This document shows, in pieces, positions 43,351 through 44,297 of a stretch of DNA of 44,297 bases. The position numbers and the translations under genes were made by a program. The notes beneath the pieces were generated by a model, which was not told the DNA's origin, made no database searches, and saw nothing but the letters and a program-made list of their open reading frames with translations. Position 1 is the first letter of the stretch. The number at the start of each line of letters is the position of its first letter. This DNA is from Bryobacterales bacterium (GTDB taxonomy: Bacteria; Acidobacteriota; Terriglobia; Bryobacterales; UBA6623), in contig JAPPMG010000040.1 in NCBI GenBank assembly GCA_028819215.1, positions 83,873 to 128,169 on the forward strand, read 5' to 3'.

Positions 43351-43746
43351 CCGAGCCGGCCTGCGCGTGGACGGCGTAGTCGCTCTATCCCAAGGCGGCC
43401 CCACCGGCGCCACCCCGGATCGGTCAGCTACTGCGGTGCGATCTAGAGCGGTGCCAGCCGCGACCCCGGCCAGTGCGAGTTCGTGTTTGCCCAACGCGTG
43501 CGGCGGGACGCCGAGCATGACGCCGATCCGGCTGACCCGGGTCTCGATGGATTGACCTGCACCCTGGAGACTGGGCTGGCCCACAAGCGGGTTGGTCGCG
43601 CAAGGGCAGAGGTGTCGGCAAGGCAACGCGGCGCCTGACGCTGTGTCAATCTCGGTCCCAGTTCCGAGCGTCACCCGCGATGGCCCTGTCCCGGTGCCCA
43701 ATCGGCCCCAAGCGGTTTTCGGGGGGGGGGATTTCTCAAGAATTCC

Positions 43747-43767
43747 CCAAGAGACAGGATTTCTTGG
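43747..43767. repeat. Inverted repeat upstream of the receptor promoter
   Basis: CCAAGA (43747-43752) and TCTTGG (43762-43767) are perfect inverted six-mers separated by nine bases. They end ten bases before the -35 of the receptor promoter, a usual place for an activator or repressor site. The short arms mean chance occurrence is possible. Confidence 0.3.
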
Positions 43768-43777
43768 CGTCTTGCCC

Positions 43778-43806
43778 TTGTCAGAACGCTTTCCAGCGCT
43801 TAGGAT
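43778..43806 (+). promoter_or_regulatory. Sigma70-like promoter for the right-end receptor gene
   Basis: TTGTCA (43778-43783, 5 of 6) and TAGGAT (43801-43806, 4 of 6) are separated by 17 bp. Transcription would begin near 43813, about 49 nt before the ATG at 43862. AGGGGGA then lies just upstream of the ATG. This is the best promoter-like sequence I found in the window. Confidence 0.5.
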
Positions 43807-43861
43807 CATGGTGCGTTCTGAGCGCAGTGGGGTGCCTGCGCGGTGCCCAAAGGGGGAATCT

Positions 43862-44260
43862 ATGAACTCAGGATCACTTGCGGTCCGTCTCGCGCTGGCA
43901 TTCTTGCTGTGCTCGACGACCGTGATTTGGGGTCAGGTAACGACGGCGACGTTGTATGGGACTGTGCAGGATTCGTCCGGTGCGGTCATTCCGGGTGGTG
44001 AGGCGACTCTCACCAACGATGACACGGGGCTTGTGTATCTTGCACCGATCGGTGCGACTGGTGATTTCGTGTTCAACGTCTTGCCGGTTGGCTCCTACAC
44101 GCTCAAGGTCGAGTCTGATGGCTTCAAGACGTACCAGAGCACTGGGATCGCCTTGATCGCATCGCAGGTTGTGCGCCAGACGCACACCCTCGAAATCGGC
44201 AGCCTGACCGAAACCGTAACGGTCGAGGGCCGCCCGCCCTTGGGGGGCGCGCAGGAATAA
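43862..44260 (+). CDS. TonB-dependent receptor / carboxypeptidase-regulatory protein, N-terminal part (3' truncated)
   Basis: The 132 codons read encode a signal peptide (LAVRLALAFLLCSTTVIWG) and one carboxypeptidase-regulatory Ig-like domain: ATLYGTVQDSSGAVIPGGEATL, FNVLPVGSYTLKVESDGFKTY and LEIGSLTETVTVEGR. This is the standard opening of an Oar-type receptor. The domain is normally followed by a plug domain. The stop at 44260 comes 37 bases from the contig edge, where the sequence turns G-rich, so it is probably an error rather than a true end. AGGGGGA six bases before the ATG is a good ribosome-binding site. The gene stands immediately outside the rpmH block in the usual place of dnaA. 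Confidence 0.75.
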   Translation: MNSGSLAVRLALAFLLCSTTVIWGQVTTATLYGTVQDSSGAVIPGGEATLTNDDTGLVYLAPIGATGDFVFNVLPVGSYTLKVESDGFKTYQSTGIALIASQVVRQTHTLEIGSLTETVTVEGRPPLGGAQE

Positions 44261-44297
44261 CTTGTCAGTTTGGAGAGGGGGAGATAGTGTAGTTCCA

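Larger units (their letters stand above)
43258..43861. other. Region between rpmH and the next TonB receptor gene, no origin signal seen
   Basis: These 604 bp should hold promoters for rpmH (leftward) and the receptor (rightward). I found a rightward promoter-like pair at 43778-43806, an inverted repeat just before it, a GNRA-type hairpin near rpmH and a run of ten G at 43721-43730. I did not find DnaA boxes (TTATNCACA) or an AT-rich stretch, so nothing supports a replication origin here. Confidence 0.45.

Noticed and set aside
43721..43730. Run of ten G as a phase-variation tract controlling the receptor gene
   Set aside because: It lies 48 bp upstream of the -35, outside any coding frame, and both contig ends show G-run artefacts, so it may not be real.
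43258..43861. Chromosomal origin (oriC) next to rpmH
   Set aside because: No DnaA boxes, no AT-rich unwinding region and no dnaA gene were found.

Overview
The window is a GC-rich bacterial chromosome segment. Three things point to a marine or host-associated member of the Acidobacteriota, probably near the Solibacter/Bryobacterales group: Oar-type TonB receptors with an N-terminal carboxypeptidase-regulatory domain, a planctomycete-type cytochrome (PSD1)/DUF1501 gene pair, and many secreted sulfatase and DUF1080 carbohydrate-active proteins. The lineage is an inference; there is no rRNA gene to fix it. The piece looks like a metagenome contig: the first ~120 bases are runs of G and C unlike genuine sequence, and the last ~60 bases break a TonB receptor gene.

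Layout. (1) 1-6.0 kb: carbohydrate catabolism. A truncated glycoside-hydrolase-like protein, IolD, a sodium/solute symporter and a convergent IolE-like dehydratase. IolE makes the substrate of IolD, so this is a partial inositol module. (2) 6.1-11.1 kb: a small membrane protein with a likely frameshift, a lipoprotein sulfatase, a cold shock protein, a DUF1080 protein and an NHL beta-propeller. (3) 11.2-22.7 kb: a gamma-glutamyltransferase-family protein, the DUF1501/PSD1 pair, a large TonB-dependent receptor, a second sulfatase and a leucine-rich repeat protein. (4) 22.8-31.4 kb: an extradiol-dioxygenase-like protein, a conserved protein of unknown function, two adjacent transporters (SLC13-like, and NCS2-like with an extra cytosolic domain), a YCII protein, a GMC oxidoreductase, and a vapB antitoxin whose vapC toxin is wrecked. 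(5) 31.5-36.5 kb: an R2lox-type Mn/Fe oxidase, a GH32 enzyme next to a class V aminotransferase, and an M48 metalloprotease. (6) 36.5-43.3 kb: a core block on the minus strand, rpmH-rnpA-yidD-yidC-khpB-mnmE, followed by purS and a GlmS-like gene. (7) 43.8 kb to the end: the start of another TonB receptor gene.

The most unusual item is the GlmS-like protein (36506-38362). It is full length, but every glutaminase catalytic residue that I can align (Cys1, Arg73, Asn98, Asp123) and the Schiff-base lysine near the C-terminus have been replaced. Other points of interest are the broken vapC beside an intact vapB and a candidate operator, a 77-nt rnpA/rpmH overlap, the NCS2 fusion protein, and an SLC13 transporter lacking both signature asparagines. 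I found no tRNA, rRNA, CRISPR array, insertion sequence or DnaA-box cluster. The rpmH block is not followed by dnaA here.
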